Shown: positions 1 to 6,942 of the stretch, piece after piece
How the letters are laid out: each line of letters starts with the position of its first letter
How positions within the stretch are numbered: position 1 is the stretch's first letter
Assembly (NCBI GenBank): GCA_008501585.1
Contig: QQUN01000012.1
Span: forward strand, 78,011 to 142,010
Direction of reading: 5' to 3'
DNA length: 64,000 bases
Source: Pseudomonadota bacterium
Lineage (GTDB): Bacteria; Pseudomonadota; Gammaproteobacteria; Burkholderiales; Rhodocyclaceae
The notes under the pieces: generated by a model
What the model was told of the DNA's origin: nothing
Database searches by the model: none
Seen by the model: the letters and a program-made list of their open reading frames with translations, nothing else
Made by a program: the position numbers and the translations under genes

Positions 1-488
1 GCCGAGGCTTCGCTCAGTTTCAGGCGCAGCACGGTCGTGGCGTTCAGTTCCTTGTCCGTCACCGGGCGCAGGCTGGCCCAGCGTCCGGGCGCCACCTTGT
101 CGATGAAGGCCTTCATGGTGTCGAGCTTGTGGGCGTCGTCATCGACCACCTCGAAGCGGCCGTAGGCCACCACCGAGCGAAAATTCATTGAGTGATGAAA
201 GGCCGAGCGTGCCAACACCAGGCCGTCGACCTGTGCCAGCGTGACGCAGGCGTCGCTGTCGGTCAGCGCCTTGAGCATGCGCGAGGCGCGGGCACCGTGG
301 ATGTAAAGATACTCGCCGACTCGCCAGTGGGCGGTGGGCATGGCGTGCACCGTGCCGTCGAGCATGAAGGACACATGACACACCCAGGCGTCGTCGATGA
401 TCGCGGCCAGGGTGTCGACATCATAGTGGCCGCGCTCGGGGTGGCGCCGTAGTCGGGTGCGGGGGCTGGGGGCGGTGGTGAGCGTCAT
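1..488 (-). CDS. Pyridoxamine 5'-phosphate oxidase family (FMN-binding split barrel) protein, C-terminus cut by window edge
   Basis: Reading leftward from the ATG at 488, 162 codons are open to the window edge. The protein begins MTLTTAPSPRTRLRRHPERG. It continues with the pattern of small flavin split-barrel proteins (Pyridox_ox_2 type): a VCHVSFMLDGTVHAMPT strand pair near residues 36-53, then a HGARASRMLKAL stretch and SFR/FHHSMNFRSVV near residues 98-107. These proteins bind FMN or related cofactors; the substrate cannot be predicted. The start overlaps the stop of the upstream OsmC gene by 4 bp (ATGA), so the two are translationally coupled. The C-terminal part lies outside the window. 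Confidence 0.8.
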   Translation of the reverse strand, partial: MTLTTAPSPRTRLRRHPERGHYDVDTLAAIIDDAWVCHVSFMLDGTVHAMPTAHWRVGEYLYIHGARASRMLKALTDSDACVTLAQVDGLVLARSAFHHSMNFRSVVAYGRFEVVDDDAHKLDTMKAFIDKVAPGRWASLRPVTDKELNATTVLRLKLSEAS

Positions 489-970
489 GGCTGTGGGTCC
501 TTGGCGGTGAGCAGGCTGGGGTGACAGTGCAGTTCGGATGTGACCGAATTGGCGATAAAGCAGGCCTCGTGGGCGGCGTGGTGCAGGGCCGCGTGCTGGT
601 CGGTGGTTGGCTGTTTTGCGGCGAAACGCACGGCCGGCCGAAGCGTGACGGTGGTCATCCGCTGTTTGCCGTCGGGGCCGGCGGCCATCACACCGACGGC
701 GGCGTCCTCGTAATGGTCGATACACCAGCCGTCGCGCGCCGCGAGCGACAGAAACCACAGCATGTGGCAGCTCGAGAGCGCGGCCACGAAGGCTTCTTCG
801 GGGTCCACGGCCGCCGGGTCGGAGTACGGCAGCGGCACGACATGGGGCGATGACGACGCCGGGAGCGTGACGCCGCCGTCAAAACGGATCTCGTGGCGTC
901 GGCTGTAGCGGTTGTCGGTGAAGACCTGGTCGCCGCGGGTCCAGACGGTGTGCGCGGTGTAGGTGCTCAT
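485..970 (-). CDS. OsmC/Ohr family peroxiredoxin-like protein
   Basis: The 161-aa product begins MSTYTAHTVWTRG. It has the two cysteine sites of the OsmC fold: ALSSCHMLWFL near residue 70 and HEACFIANSV near residue 138. In the family these cysteines reduce organic or fatty-acid hydroperoxides. PEEAFVAALSSCHM is a strong family signature. I start at the ATG at 970; an in-frame ATG at 988 would add MIRSPA. It forms a two-gene unit with the downstream flavin protein (ATGA overlap) and is divergent from a MocR regulator, which suggests local control by that regulator (inference). Confidence 0.88.
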   Translation of the reverse strand: MSTYTAHTVWTRGDQVFTDNRYSRRHEIRFDGGVTLPASSSPHVVPLPYSDPAAVDPEEAFVAALSSCHMLWFLSLAARDGWCIDHYEDAAVGVMAAGPDGKQRMTTVTLRPAVRFAAKQPTTDQHAALHHAAHEACFIANSVTSELHCHPSLLTAKDPQP

Positions 971-1013
971 GGCGGGGCTCCGGATCAAAGGTGTGGTCAG
1001 CGTAGCGTGGCGC

Positions 1014-1033
1014 TGGCACCATGCGAAGTGCCA
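1014..1033. promoter_or_regulatory. Inverted repeat in the OsmC/MocR divergent promoter
   Basis: TGGCAC at 1014-1019 and GTGCCA at 1028-1033 form a 6-bp inverted repeat with an 8-bp spacer. It lies inside the 89-bp gap between the divergent OsmC and MocR genes. It is a candidate operator only; short repeats arise by chance in GC-rich DNA. Confidence 0.3.
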
Positions 1034-1059
1034 CGGAACGACATTTTTCTGGAGCCACG

Positions 1060-2487
1060 ATGAAGCTCAACTGGCTGCTCGCCGCGCCGTTGCCCGAGGG
1101 CGTCCCGATGCAGCGTGTGCTCTACCAGCGCCTGCGCTCGGCGATCGTCGACGGCCGCCTGGTGGCGGGGACGCGCCTGCCCGGCAGCCGTCAGCTCGCG
1201 TCCGAACTGGGCATTGCGCGCAATACGGTGCTGTTTGCCTACGAGCAGCTTGGCGCCGAACGCTGCCTGCTGGCTGACCGGCAGGGCACGCGGGTGGCAC
1301 CACTGGCCGTGGCGCCGGCCGAACCCCATGCCGTGCCGGCATGGCCGCGCCTTGCCCGCCGCGCCGCGCTGGCCGAATCGCCGCTGCCCGGCGCTGCCGA
1401 ACTGGGCGCCTTTGCCCCCGGCGTGCCGGATGTGGCGAACTTTCCGTTTCGTGCCTGGCGAGGCTGCCTGGACCGCGCCTGGCGTGCCGCCCGGCCGCGG
1501 CACCTGGGCTACGCGGCACCGGGTGGTGAGCCCGAACTGCGCGAGGCGCTGGCGGGCTATCTGGCGACGGTGCGCGGCTTCCGGTTACGGCCGGAGCAGG
1601 TCATCGTGACCGCCGGCACGCAGGCCGCGCTCGACCTGTGCGCCCGCCTGTTGGCCGACAGCGGCGACACCGCCTGGGTCGAGAACCCGGGCTATCCGGC
1701 GGCGCGTACGGCCTTGGCCATGGCGGGTCTGCGCCTTCACCCGGTGCCGGTCGATGGCGAGGGCATGGCGCCAACGCCTGCCGACTGGCAGGCCCATCCG
1801 CCACGCCTGGTCATGGTCTGCCCGGCGCATCAATACCCGTCGGGCGAGGTGCTCAGCCTGCCGCGCCGGCTGGCCCTGATCGACGGGGTCCGCCACAGCG
1901 GTGGCTGGTTGATCGAGGACGACTACGACAGCGAGTTTGCCGGCGGCGGCCCGGCCTTGCCGGCACTGTACGGCCTGCAGCCCGGTGCGCCGGTGGTGTA
2001 CACCGGCACCTTCAGCAAGACGCTCTACCCCGGGTTGCGCCTGGGCTATCTGGTGGTGCCCGAGGCGCTGGCGCCCGCCTTTGCCGCGGCATCGGCCTCG
2101 CTGGCGCGGTCGGGGCAGGGCATCGACCAGGTGGCGCTGGCCGATTTCATCCGGCGCGGGCACTACACGGCGCATCTGCGCCGCATGCGACGGCTCTACC
2201 TGGCGCGGCAGCGGGCGCTGCGCGATGCGCTGGCGCGCTGGCCCGGGCCGGAGCTGGCGATCCGTGGCGGCGCGGCGGGGCTGCATCTGGTGCTGCAATT
2301 ATCCGATACGCTGGCTGACACCGAGGTCGTGGCCGCTGCGGCCGAGCGGGGGGTGGTGGTGCGGGCGCTCAGCCGTTACACGCTGGCGCCGATGCGCTGC
2401 AACGGCTTGCTGCTCGGGTATGGGGCGGTACCCGAGGCGCAGATGCCGGCGGCGGTGCGCCGGCTGCGCGGCGCCATGGCGGGGTGA
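1060..2487 (+). CDS. MocR-family transcriptional regulator (GntR wHTH plus aminotransferase-like domain)
   Basis: 475 aa. Residues about 14-80 are a GntR-type winged helix (VLYQRLRSAIVDGRL, GSRQLASELGIARNTV). Residues about 115-470 are a fold-type I aminotransferase domain with the PLP-lysine site TGTFSKTLYPGLRLGYLVVP and the family signature IEDDYDSEF. MocR proteins use PLP as an effector-sensing cofactor and usually control vitamin B6 or amino-acid genes. I start at the ATG at 1060, preceded by GGAG at 1051; the in-frame ATG at 1021 lacks an RBS. The gene is divergent from the OsmC/flavin-oxidase pair, its likeliest target (inference), and stops one base short of the converging VOC gene. 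Confidence 0.9.
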   Translation: MKLNWLLAAPLPEGVPMQRVLYQRLRSAIVDGRLVAGTRLPGSRQLASELGIARNTVLFAYEQLGAERCLLADRQGTRVAPLAVAPAEPHAVPAWPRLARRAALAESPLPGAAELGAFAPGVPDVANFPFRAWRGCLDRAWRAARPRHLGYAAPGGEPELREALAGYLATVRGFRLRPEQVIVTAGTQAALDLCARLLADSGDTAWVENPGYPAARTALAMAGLRLHPVPVDGEGMAPTPADWQAHPPRLVMVCPAHQYPSGEVLSLPRRLALIDGVRHSGGWLIEDDYDSEFAGGGPALPALYGLQPGAPVVYTGTFSKTLYPGLRLGYLVVPEALAPAFAAASASLARSGQGIDQVALADFIRRGHYTAHLRRMRRLYLARQRALRDALARWPGPELAIRGGAAGLHLVLQLSDTLADTEVVAAAAERGVVVRALSRYTLAPMRCNGLLLGYGAVPEAQMPAAVRRLRGAMAG

Positions 2488-2488
2488 G

Positions 2489-2887
2489 TCAGCCGGCGCC
2501 GTGGGCGGGCTCGCCGTCGGTGGCCAGCGCCTGCGCAATGCGCCAATGCACGCCGCTCGGATCGGTCAGTGTGAACTCGCGCATGCCCCAGGGGCGGTCG
2601 ACCGGCCGGCTGAGCGTGACGCCGTAGACATCGTCCAGCCGCGCGGCGTGGGCACGTTGCCACCAGGCATCGACGTCGGCGACCAGCAGGTGCAGGGTGA
2701 AGTTCTCGGCGACGATGGCGAGGTAGTCGTTCTCGAGCAGGAAGGCCGTATTGCCGCACTGGAAGTGGGCCAGGTCGGGCGATGCCCAGACGCAGGTGAA
2801 GCCCAGATCGCGGTAGAAGCGCTGCGAGCGCTTGAAGTCGCGGGCAGGAACGAAGGCTTTGATCTCCAGTGCGTCCAGATTCGGCAT
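2489..2887 (-). CDS. VOC (glyoxalase/bleomycin-resistance fold) family protein
   Basis: 132 aa beginning MPNLDALEIKAFVPARDFKRS. One glyoxalase fold is visible: SQRFYRDLGFTCVW, the strand HFQCGNTAFLLEND, and a C-terminal RPWGMREFTLTDPSGVHWRIAQ. The last motif is the usual metal-ligand-bearing end of VOC domains. The substrate is unknown. The longer in-frame ORF to 3277 is not used because the family begins at this methionine. It converges tail to tail with the MocR gene. Confidence 0.85.
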   Translation of the reverse strand: MPNLDALEIKAFVPARDFKRSQRFYRDLGFTCVWASPDLAHFQCGNTAFLLENDYLAIVAENFTLHLLVADVDAWWQRAHAARLDDVYGVTLSRPVDRPWGMREFTLTDPSGVHWRIAQALATDGEPAHGAG

Positions 2888-3146
2888 GCGGGGCGGCTCG
2901 GCGAGGGGCGGTGTGTTAACAGTGCACCGTGGGGCGTGGCGCAGGCAAGCGGCCGGTGTGACCCCCCGCGGGGATTGTTGCACTTCGTAACCGCGACGCG
3001 CATGGTTGGACGCTGCGTGGCAAGATAATGGCGTCAATGCGTCGTGTTGGCGCCTGCAACATACGGCTGGCACGATGCCCGGGCCGGCTCGGTGAGCCGG
3101 GACTGGTGCATCAGCTGCGGCAAGCCGCCTCAGACAGGAGAATACA

Positions 3147-3722
3147 ATGATGAACAAGACCCTCATGATCGCTGCCATGGCCGGTGTGCTGGCATTGCCC
3201 GGCTGCACCACCACGGAAACCCAGAACAAGACCATTGGTGCCGTCTCCGGCGCGGTGCTCGGCGGTGTCGTCGGCAACCAGGTGGGGGGCCGGCGCAGTA
3301 CGGTGGTGGGCGCGGCGCTCGGTGGTGCGTTCGGCTATCTGATCGGTTCGCAGGTCAAGGTCACCGAACAGCCGGACGGCTCGGTCAAGCTCGACATCCC
3401 CGGCGCGGTGCTGTTCGATACCAACAGTGCGCGGGTCAATCCTTCGTTTGCACAGACGCTGGACCAGATCGCCGGCACGCTCAACGAGCATCCCAACGCG
3501 ATGGTCAATGTGGTCGGCCACACCGACAGCACCGGCTCGGCCGAGTACAACCAGCGCCTGTCGCTGGACCGCGCCACCAGCGTCACCAACTACCTGCAGG
3601 GCCGTGGTGTGGCGCCGGGCCGCCTGACGCCGACCGGCCAGGGCGAGGCCATGCCGATTGCCGACAACAGCACGGCCGAAGGGCGCGCCCAGAACCGCCG
3701 GGTGGAGATGTTCGTGCGCTGA
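3147..3722 (+). CDS. OmpA-family outer-membrane lipoprotein with glycine zipper (YiaD-like)
   Basis: 191 aa. Residues 1-20 are a lipoprotein signal with lipobox LPGC (Cys20). Residues 30-70 form a glycine-zipper segment (GAVSGAVLGGVVGNQVGG, GAALGGAFGYLIGS). Residues 80-191 are an OmpA C-terminal peptidoglycan-binding domain (VLFDTNSARVNPSF, VVGHTDSTGSAEYNQRLSLDRA, NRRVEMFVR). It probably anchors the outer membrane to the cell wall. The 5' leader holds a perfect 7-bp hairpin at 3084-3100. A terminator follows at 3750. Confidence 0.9.
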   Translation: MMNKTLMIAAMAGVLALPGCTTTETQNKTIGAVSGAVLGGVVGNQVGGRRSTVVGAALGGAFGYLIGSQVKVTEQPDGSVKLDIPGAVLFDTNSARVNPSFAQTLDQIAGTLNEHPNAMVNVVGHTDSTGSAEYNQRLSLDRATSVTNYLQGRGVAPGRLTPTGQGEAMPIADNSTAEGRAQNRRVEMFVR

Positions 3723-3749
3723 TCGTCCGGCGCACCGGCCGTCATGGCG

Positions 3750-3783
3750 ACGGCACCGGCCCGGTCGGGACGGTGCCGTTTTT
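3750..3783 (+). terminator. Rho-independent terminator after the OmpA lipoprotein gene
   Basis: ACGGCACCG (3750-3758) pairs perfectly with CGGTGCCGT (3771-3779), followed by a short run of T. It lies 28 bp past the stop codon. Confidence 0.75.
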
Positions 3784-3849
3784 CGTTCACGCCGGCCGGC
3801 AAGGCGAACTGGCGTATCGTGAACGCCTTCGTTTCCGCAATGTGTTCCC

Positions 3850-4164
3850 ATGAAGATCGACGACCCGTTTGGCCGCACGGCCCAGAAACAGGAGCGCAAC
3901 TACGCCTCGGTCCGCAATGCCCTGCAGGCGGCTGGCGTGACGACGCCCGCACAGGCCGAGCAGTGTCTGCGCAGCATCACCCGCAATGCCTTGATTTCCA
4001 CCGCGATCATTGGCGTGCTGGTGGGGGCGGTGGCGTTGTTCTACCCGCAGGGCTTGTCGGTGGCGCTGGTGTGTGCCGGCGTCGGCTGGTTATGGATCAG
4101 CGCCACGGCCGTCAATGGCCGCCGCCATGTGCAGCGATATCGGCGGGAGATGTTCGACAAGTAA
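3850..4164 (+). CDS. Small inner-membrane protein of unknown function
   Basis: 104 aa. A soluble N-terminal segment of about 48 residues (MKIDDPFGRTAQKQERNYAS) is followed by two probable membrane helices. The first is near residues 48-66 (LISTAIIGVLVGAVALFY) and the second near 70-90 (LSVALVCAGVGWLWISATAV). The tail is basic (RRHVQRYRREMFDK). No family is recognised. It stands alone after a terminator and converges with the hydrolase gene. Confidence 0.7.
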   Translation: MKIDDPFGRTAQKQERNYASVRNALQAAGVTTPAQAEQCLRSITRNALISTAIIGVLVGAVALFYPQGLSVALVCAGVGWLWISATAVNGRRHVQRYRREMFDK

Positions 4165-4180
4165 GCCGCGTCGGCGATGG

Positions 4181-4957
4181 TCAGCCTGGCGATCCCAACC
4201 CGTCGATGAAGGCCACCGTGGCGGCAATGACCGCCGCCGGCTGGTCGAACTGTGGTGAGTGCCGGCAGTCGGGCAGCGCCAGCCGGTGGACATCCGGCGC
4301 ACCCGAGGCGATGCGGTCGATCTGCGCCAGCGTGGCGTATTCGTCGTCCTCGCCCTGGATGGCGAGCACCGGGCAGTCGATGCCCGGCAGGAAGTGCTCG
4401 ATGTTCCAGTCGCGAAACGCCGGGTCGAGCCAGACATCGTTCCAGCCTCGGAAGACCGCGTCCGGGTCGTCGTGGTGGCGGCCCAGGCGTTCGCGCATGG
4501 GGGTGCTGTCGTAGCGTACGCGGGCTTCGCGGATGCCGGCGAGGGTGATCGGCTCGACCATCACGTGCGGCGCCAGGACCACGCTGCCGGACAGCGGCAC
4601 CGATGTGCCGCCCGCACAGATCAGGGCGATCGAGCCGCCGTCGGAATGGCCAAACAGCACCGGCCGCTCGATCGCCAGCGCCTCGAGCAGGGCCGGCAGC
4701 ACCGCCAGGCCTTCGGTGTGCATGTAGTCCACCGGCCGCGGCAGGCGGGCCGGGCTGGAGTGGCCATAACCGGCGCGCGAATACACCACCGCGTCACCGC
4801 CGACGGCATCGGTCAGCCGCTGCGGGAAGTCGCGCCACAGGCTGATCGACCCCAGGCCTTCGTGGAGAAACACCAGCGTGGGCGCGCCGGCGCGGGGTGT
4901 GGCGGCGTGGAGGCGGCGGTAGTCGAGGGTCTGGCTCTGCAGGGTGATGGTCGGCAT
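4181..4957 (-). CDS. Alpha/beta-hydrolase fold protein
   Basis: 258 aa. Residues 28-45 carry the oxyanion strand and loop (LVFLHEGLGSISLWRDFPQ). The nucleophile elbow is GHSDGG near residue 103. A late acid lies in the QGEDDEYATLAQI region, with a His in PDCRHSPQFDQPA near the end, so the Ser-Asp-His triad looks complete. The chain resembles small carboxyl-ester or enol-lactone hydrolases; the substrate is not predictable. It starts 11 bp after the upstream methyltransferase stop, so the two are probably cotranscribed. Confidence 0.85.
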   Translation of the reverse strand: MPTITLQSQTLDYRRLHAATPRAGAPTLVFLHEGLGSISLWRDFPQRLTDAVGGDAVVYSRAGYGHSSPARLPRPVDYMHTEGLAVLPALLEALAIERPVLFGHSDGGSIALICAGGTSVPLSGSVVLAPHVMVEPITLAGIREARVRYDSTPMRERLGRHHDDPDAVFRGWNDVWLDPAFRDWNIEHFLPGIDCPVLAIQGEDDEYATLAQIDRIASGAPDVHRLALPDCRHSPQFDQPAAVIAATVAFIDGLGSPG

Positions 4958-4968
4958 CGACGGTCCGT

Positions 4969-5721
4969 TCAGTCGGGGCGTTCGAAGCGCAAGTGTAGCC
5001 AGTTGGCCTGTTCCGGAACAAAAGGGTACTGCAGCCGCTGGCCGAGAAATGCGGCCTTGGTGCAGATTTTCTGGAGCAGGGAGCGCGCCGCCGGCTGCCC
5101 CAGCGCGTGGCCGCAGTGGATGCAGGGTTCGTCCTGTGCATATGTGCCATAGGGGTTGCCGGCACGGTCCATCAGCCAGGCGGACAGCGCATTGGTACGC
5201 TCCCGCTTACGGCCGACCAGTGAGCGTTGTGCCGGGAGAAGGGCCGGAAACAGGCGGTTGAGCCGGGCGTCGTCAAAACGGTTGACGTGTCCCCAGGGTG
5301 GGTTGTGGCCGCCGCAGTGGCGACACGTGGTACGCCCGACCCGGATATCCTGGTCGAAGGGCACGCCGATGAGCAGATGCTTCCGGCACACGCGGGCCAG
5401 TTCCGCACAGGCCTGCTCCAGGGCGGGCGACGGGATGTGCTCGAGCACCTCGGCGCAGAACACCAGGTCGAAGCTGTCGTCGGGAAACGGCAGCGCGGTG
5501 GCGTTGCCCGCGAGGCAGGCGACACCGGGGTGGGTGAATGTCGGCTGCGTCAGATCGAGTGCGGCGACCCAATCGAAGCGCGCGGCCAGCAGGCGCGAAA
5601 AATGGCCGTCGCGCGCGCCCACATCCAGCGCCGATTGGCCGCGGGGCGGCAGCAGGGCGACGAGATCGTCGGTTCTCAGGCGTTCCGTTTCGCGTGCCCG
5701 ATAGGTGTCGAGGTCGGTCAT
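4969..5721 (-). CDS. Class I SAM-dependent methyltransferase with extra cysteine pairs
   Basis: 250 aa. The SAM-binding motif I is ALDVGARDGHFSRLL (residues about 31-45). The post-I acid is in AALDL, and motif III/IV is PFPDDSFDLVFCAEVLEHIPS (about 78-98). After the catalytic fold there are two CxxC pairs, CRHCGG near residue 137 and CIHCGH near residue 202. They could form a zinc site, which is not usual in this general family. The substrate is unknown. The start codon lies just 3 bp from the left end of a 145-bp repeat, so its promoter region is largely that element. Confidence 0.82.
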   Translation of the reverse strand: MTDLDTYRARETERLRTDDLVALLPPRGQSALDVGARDGHFSRLLAARFDWVAALDLTQPTFTHPGVACLAGNATALPFPDDSFDLVFCAEVLEHIPSPALEQACAELARVCRKHLLIGVPFDQDIRVGRTTCRHCGGHNPPWGHVNRFDDARLNRLFPALLPAQRSLVGRKRERTNALSAWLMDRAGNPYGTYAQDEPCIHCGHALGQPAARSLLQKICTKAAFLGQRLQYPFVPEQANWLHLRFERPD

Positions 5722-5724
5722 GTC

Positions 5725-5869
5725 AGAACGTGTGAATAAGTCTACTTTGCGTGCCGATTGCTGCGTTACTCACTCGCTCACTCCTCGCCTATCTATTTGA
5801 TATGTCTCGTCGTTCGCGAACTCGCGCCTTGCACTCGACCCTGCTCGCTACGATTTCTTCACACGTTCT
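5725..5869. repeat. 145-bp element with terminal inverted repeats, copy 1
   Basis: The ends are AGAACGTGTGAA (5725-5736) and TTCACACGTTCT (5858-5869), a perfect 12-bp inverted repeat extending to about 18 bp with mismatches. A second copy of the same length lies at 17992-18136 with about 13 substitutions and no gaps by hand alignment. It encodes no protein of its own. It resembles a MITE or REP-like non-autonomous element. No target duplication is evident. Confidence 0.85.
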
Positions 5870-5996
5870 CAGGGGGCCGTGCCGTGCCACGGGGCGCTGG
5901 CGCACCGTCGACGACGGCCGGCGACGTCGAAGCGTGGGACGGCCATTATGTAAGTCGGGATGCCTCAGGATCAATGCCGGCCTTTCGGCTGGGGGC

Positions 5997-6851
5997 CTAC
6001 CGAACGCGGCGACGGCGTGTCCAGTGTGCCGAGGGTTCGGTCACCGGCGGTGCGCTGGGGGCGACAGGCCGTGTGTGGTGGCGCCGGTGCGGTTTGCGGC
6101 GGGCCGCCACCCGGACCAGCGCGAGCATGGCGCGCGCGCCGAGGAACAGGAAGACCAGTGCGAGAAAGACCGGGTGGGTGAGGGTGTCCCAGATCAGGAA
6201 CAGGAATTTCCCGAGTGCGTTGCGGCCGGATTCGCCGTTCCAGGGCGTGTTGCCCGGGCCGCTCGGGCCAGCCGCCTGGGCGGACCACACGGCCGCCAGC
6301 TGCTCGTTCTGCGCCTGGGCGCTCATCAGTCGGGTGGTGGCGGTGTCGTCGATGCCCAGGGTTTCCAGCAGTTCGCGGCCGGCCTGATTGATCTTGTCGC
6401 TGAGATTCCAGTCGAGCAAGGCGCTGACGCGGTCACGGACACCGCGCATGCGGGCCATCAGGGCGTCGTCGTCGGAGAACCAGGCGCGGGTGCGCGGCTG
6501 GTCGAAGACGAGCTCGTCAATGGCATCGGCAGGGTGGGCAAAGACGGGCTCGTCGCTATCCGGTGGTGCCGCGCGTGCGCGGTCGGTGGTGCTGATCAGG
6601 GTGTCGCTGTGAGGGCCGGCCAGCGTGGGATGCAGCGCCGTCTGGCGCTTGTCGGCGCCGAAGGCCGGCGCGGATCCGGCGCCGTCGGCAAAGGCCATGG
6701 GGGCGTCCGTGGCGTTCCCGGCCTGGCCGACCTCGATGGTGGTTGGCGAATGCGCCTGCTCTGCCAAGGGCATGGCGATGCCGGCAGACGCAAGGCTGCA
6801 GCACCAGAGGCCGACAAGGGCCCGGCGGCGGGAGCGGGAAAGCAGACTCAT
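5997..6851 (-). CDS. Unrecognised exported or membrane-anchored protein
   Basis: 284 aa from the ATG at 6851; an in-frame ATG at 6887 would add 12 residues. The N-terminus looks like a signal sequence (MSLLSRSRRRALVGLWCCS, then SAGIAMPLA). A low-complexity Ala/Pro/Asp segment follows. A charged helical part (residues about 110-190) leads to a hydrophobic helix near residues 225-252 (GKFLFLIWDTLTHPVF, LALVFLFLGARA) and a very basic tail (RRKPHRRHHTRP). The topology suggests a protein exported and held by one C-terminal helix. No family is recognised. Confidence 0.6.
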   Translation of the reverse strand: MSLLSRSRRRALVGLWCCSLASAGIAMPLAEQAHSPTTIEVGQAGNATDAPMAFADGAGSAPAFGADKRQTALHPTLAGPHSDTLISTTDRARAAPPDSDEPVFAHPADAIDELVFDQPRTRAWFSDDDALMARMRGVRDRVSALLDWNLSDKINQAGRELLETLGIDDTATTRLMSAQAQNEQLAAVWSAQAAGPSGPGNTPWNGESGRNALGKFLFLIWDTLTHPVFLALVFLFLGARAMLALVRVAARRKPHRRHHTRPVAPSAPPVTEPSAHWTRRRRVR

Positions 6852-6942
6852 GCCGACAATCAAGCAAGCTGCACGCCACTTCTGCAATAAATTGTTTTGA
6901 TTCTGTTTTTTTATGTTTCGTCGCCCGGCGGACGCGGCGGTG

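Noticed and set aside
5758..6387. Plus-strand ORF whose start resembles the ORF at 18025-18567
   Set aside because: The shared N-terminal peptides come only from the 145-bp repeat; the rest is antisense to real genes. No RBS.
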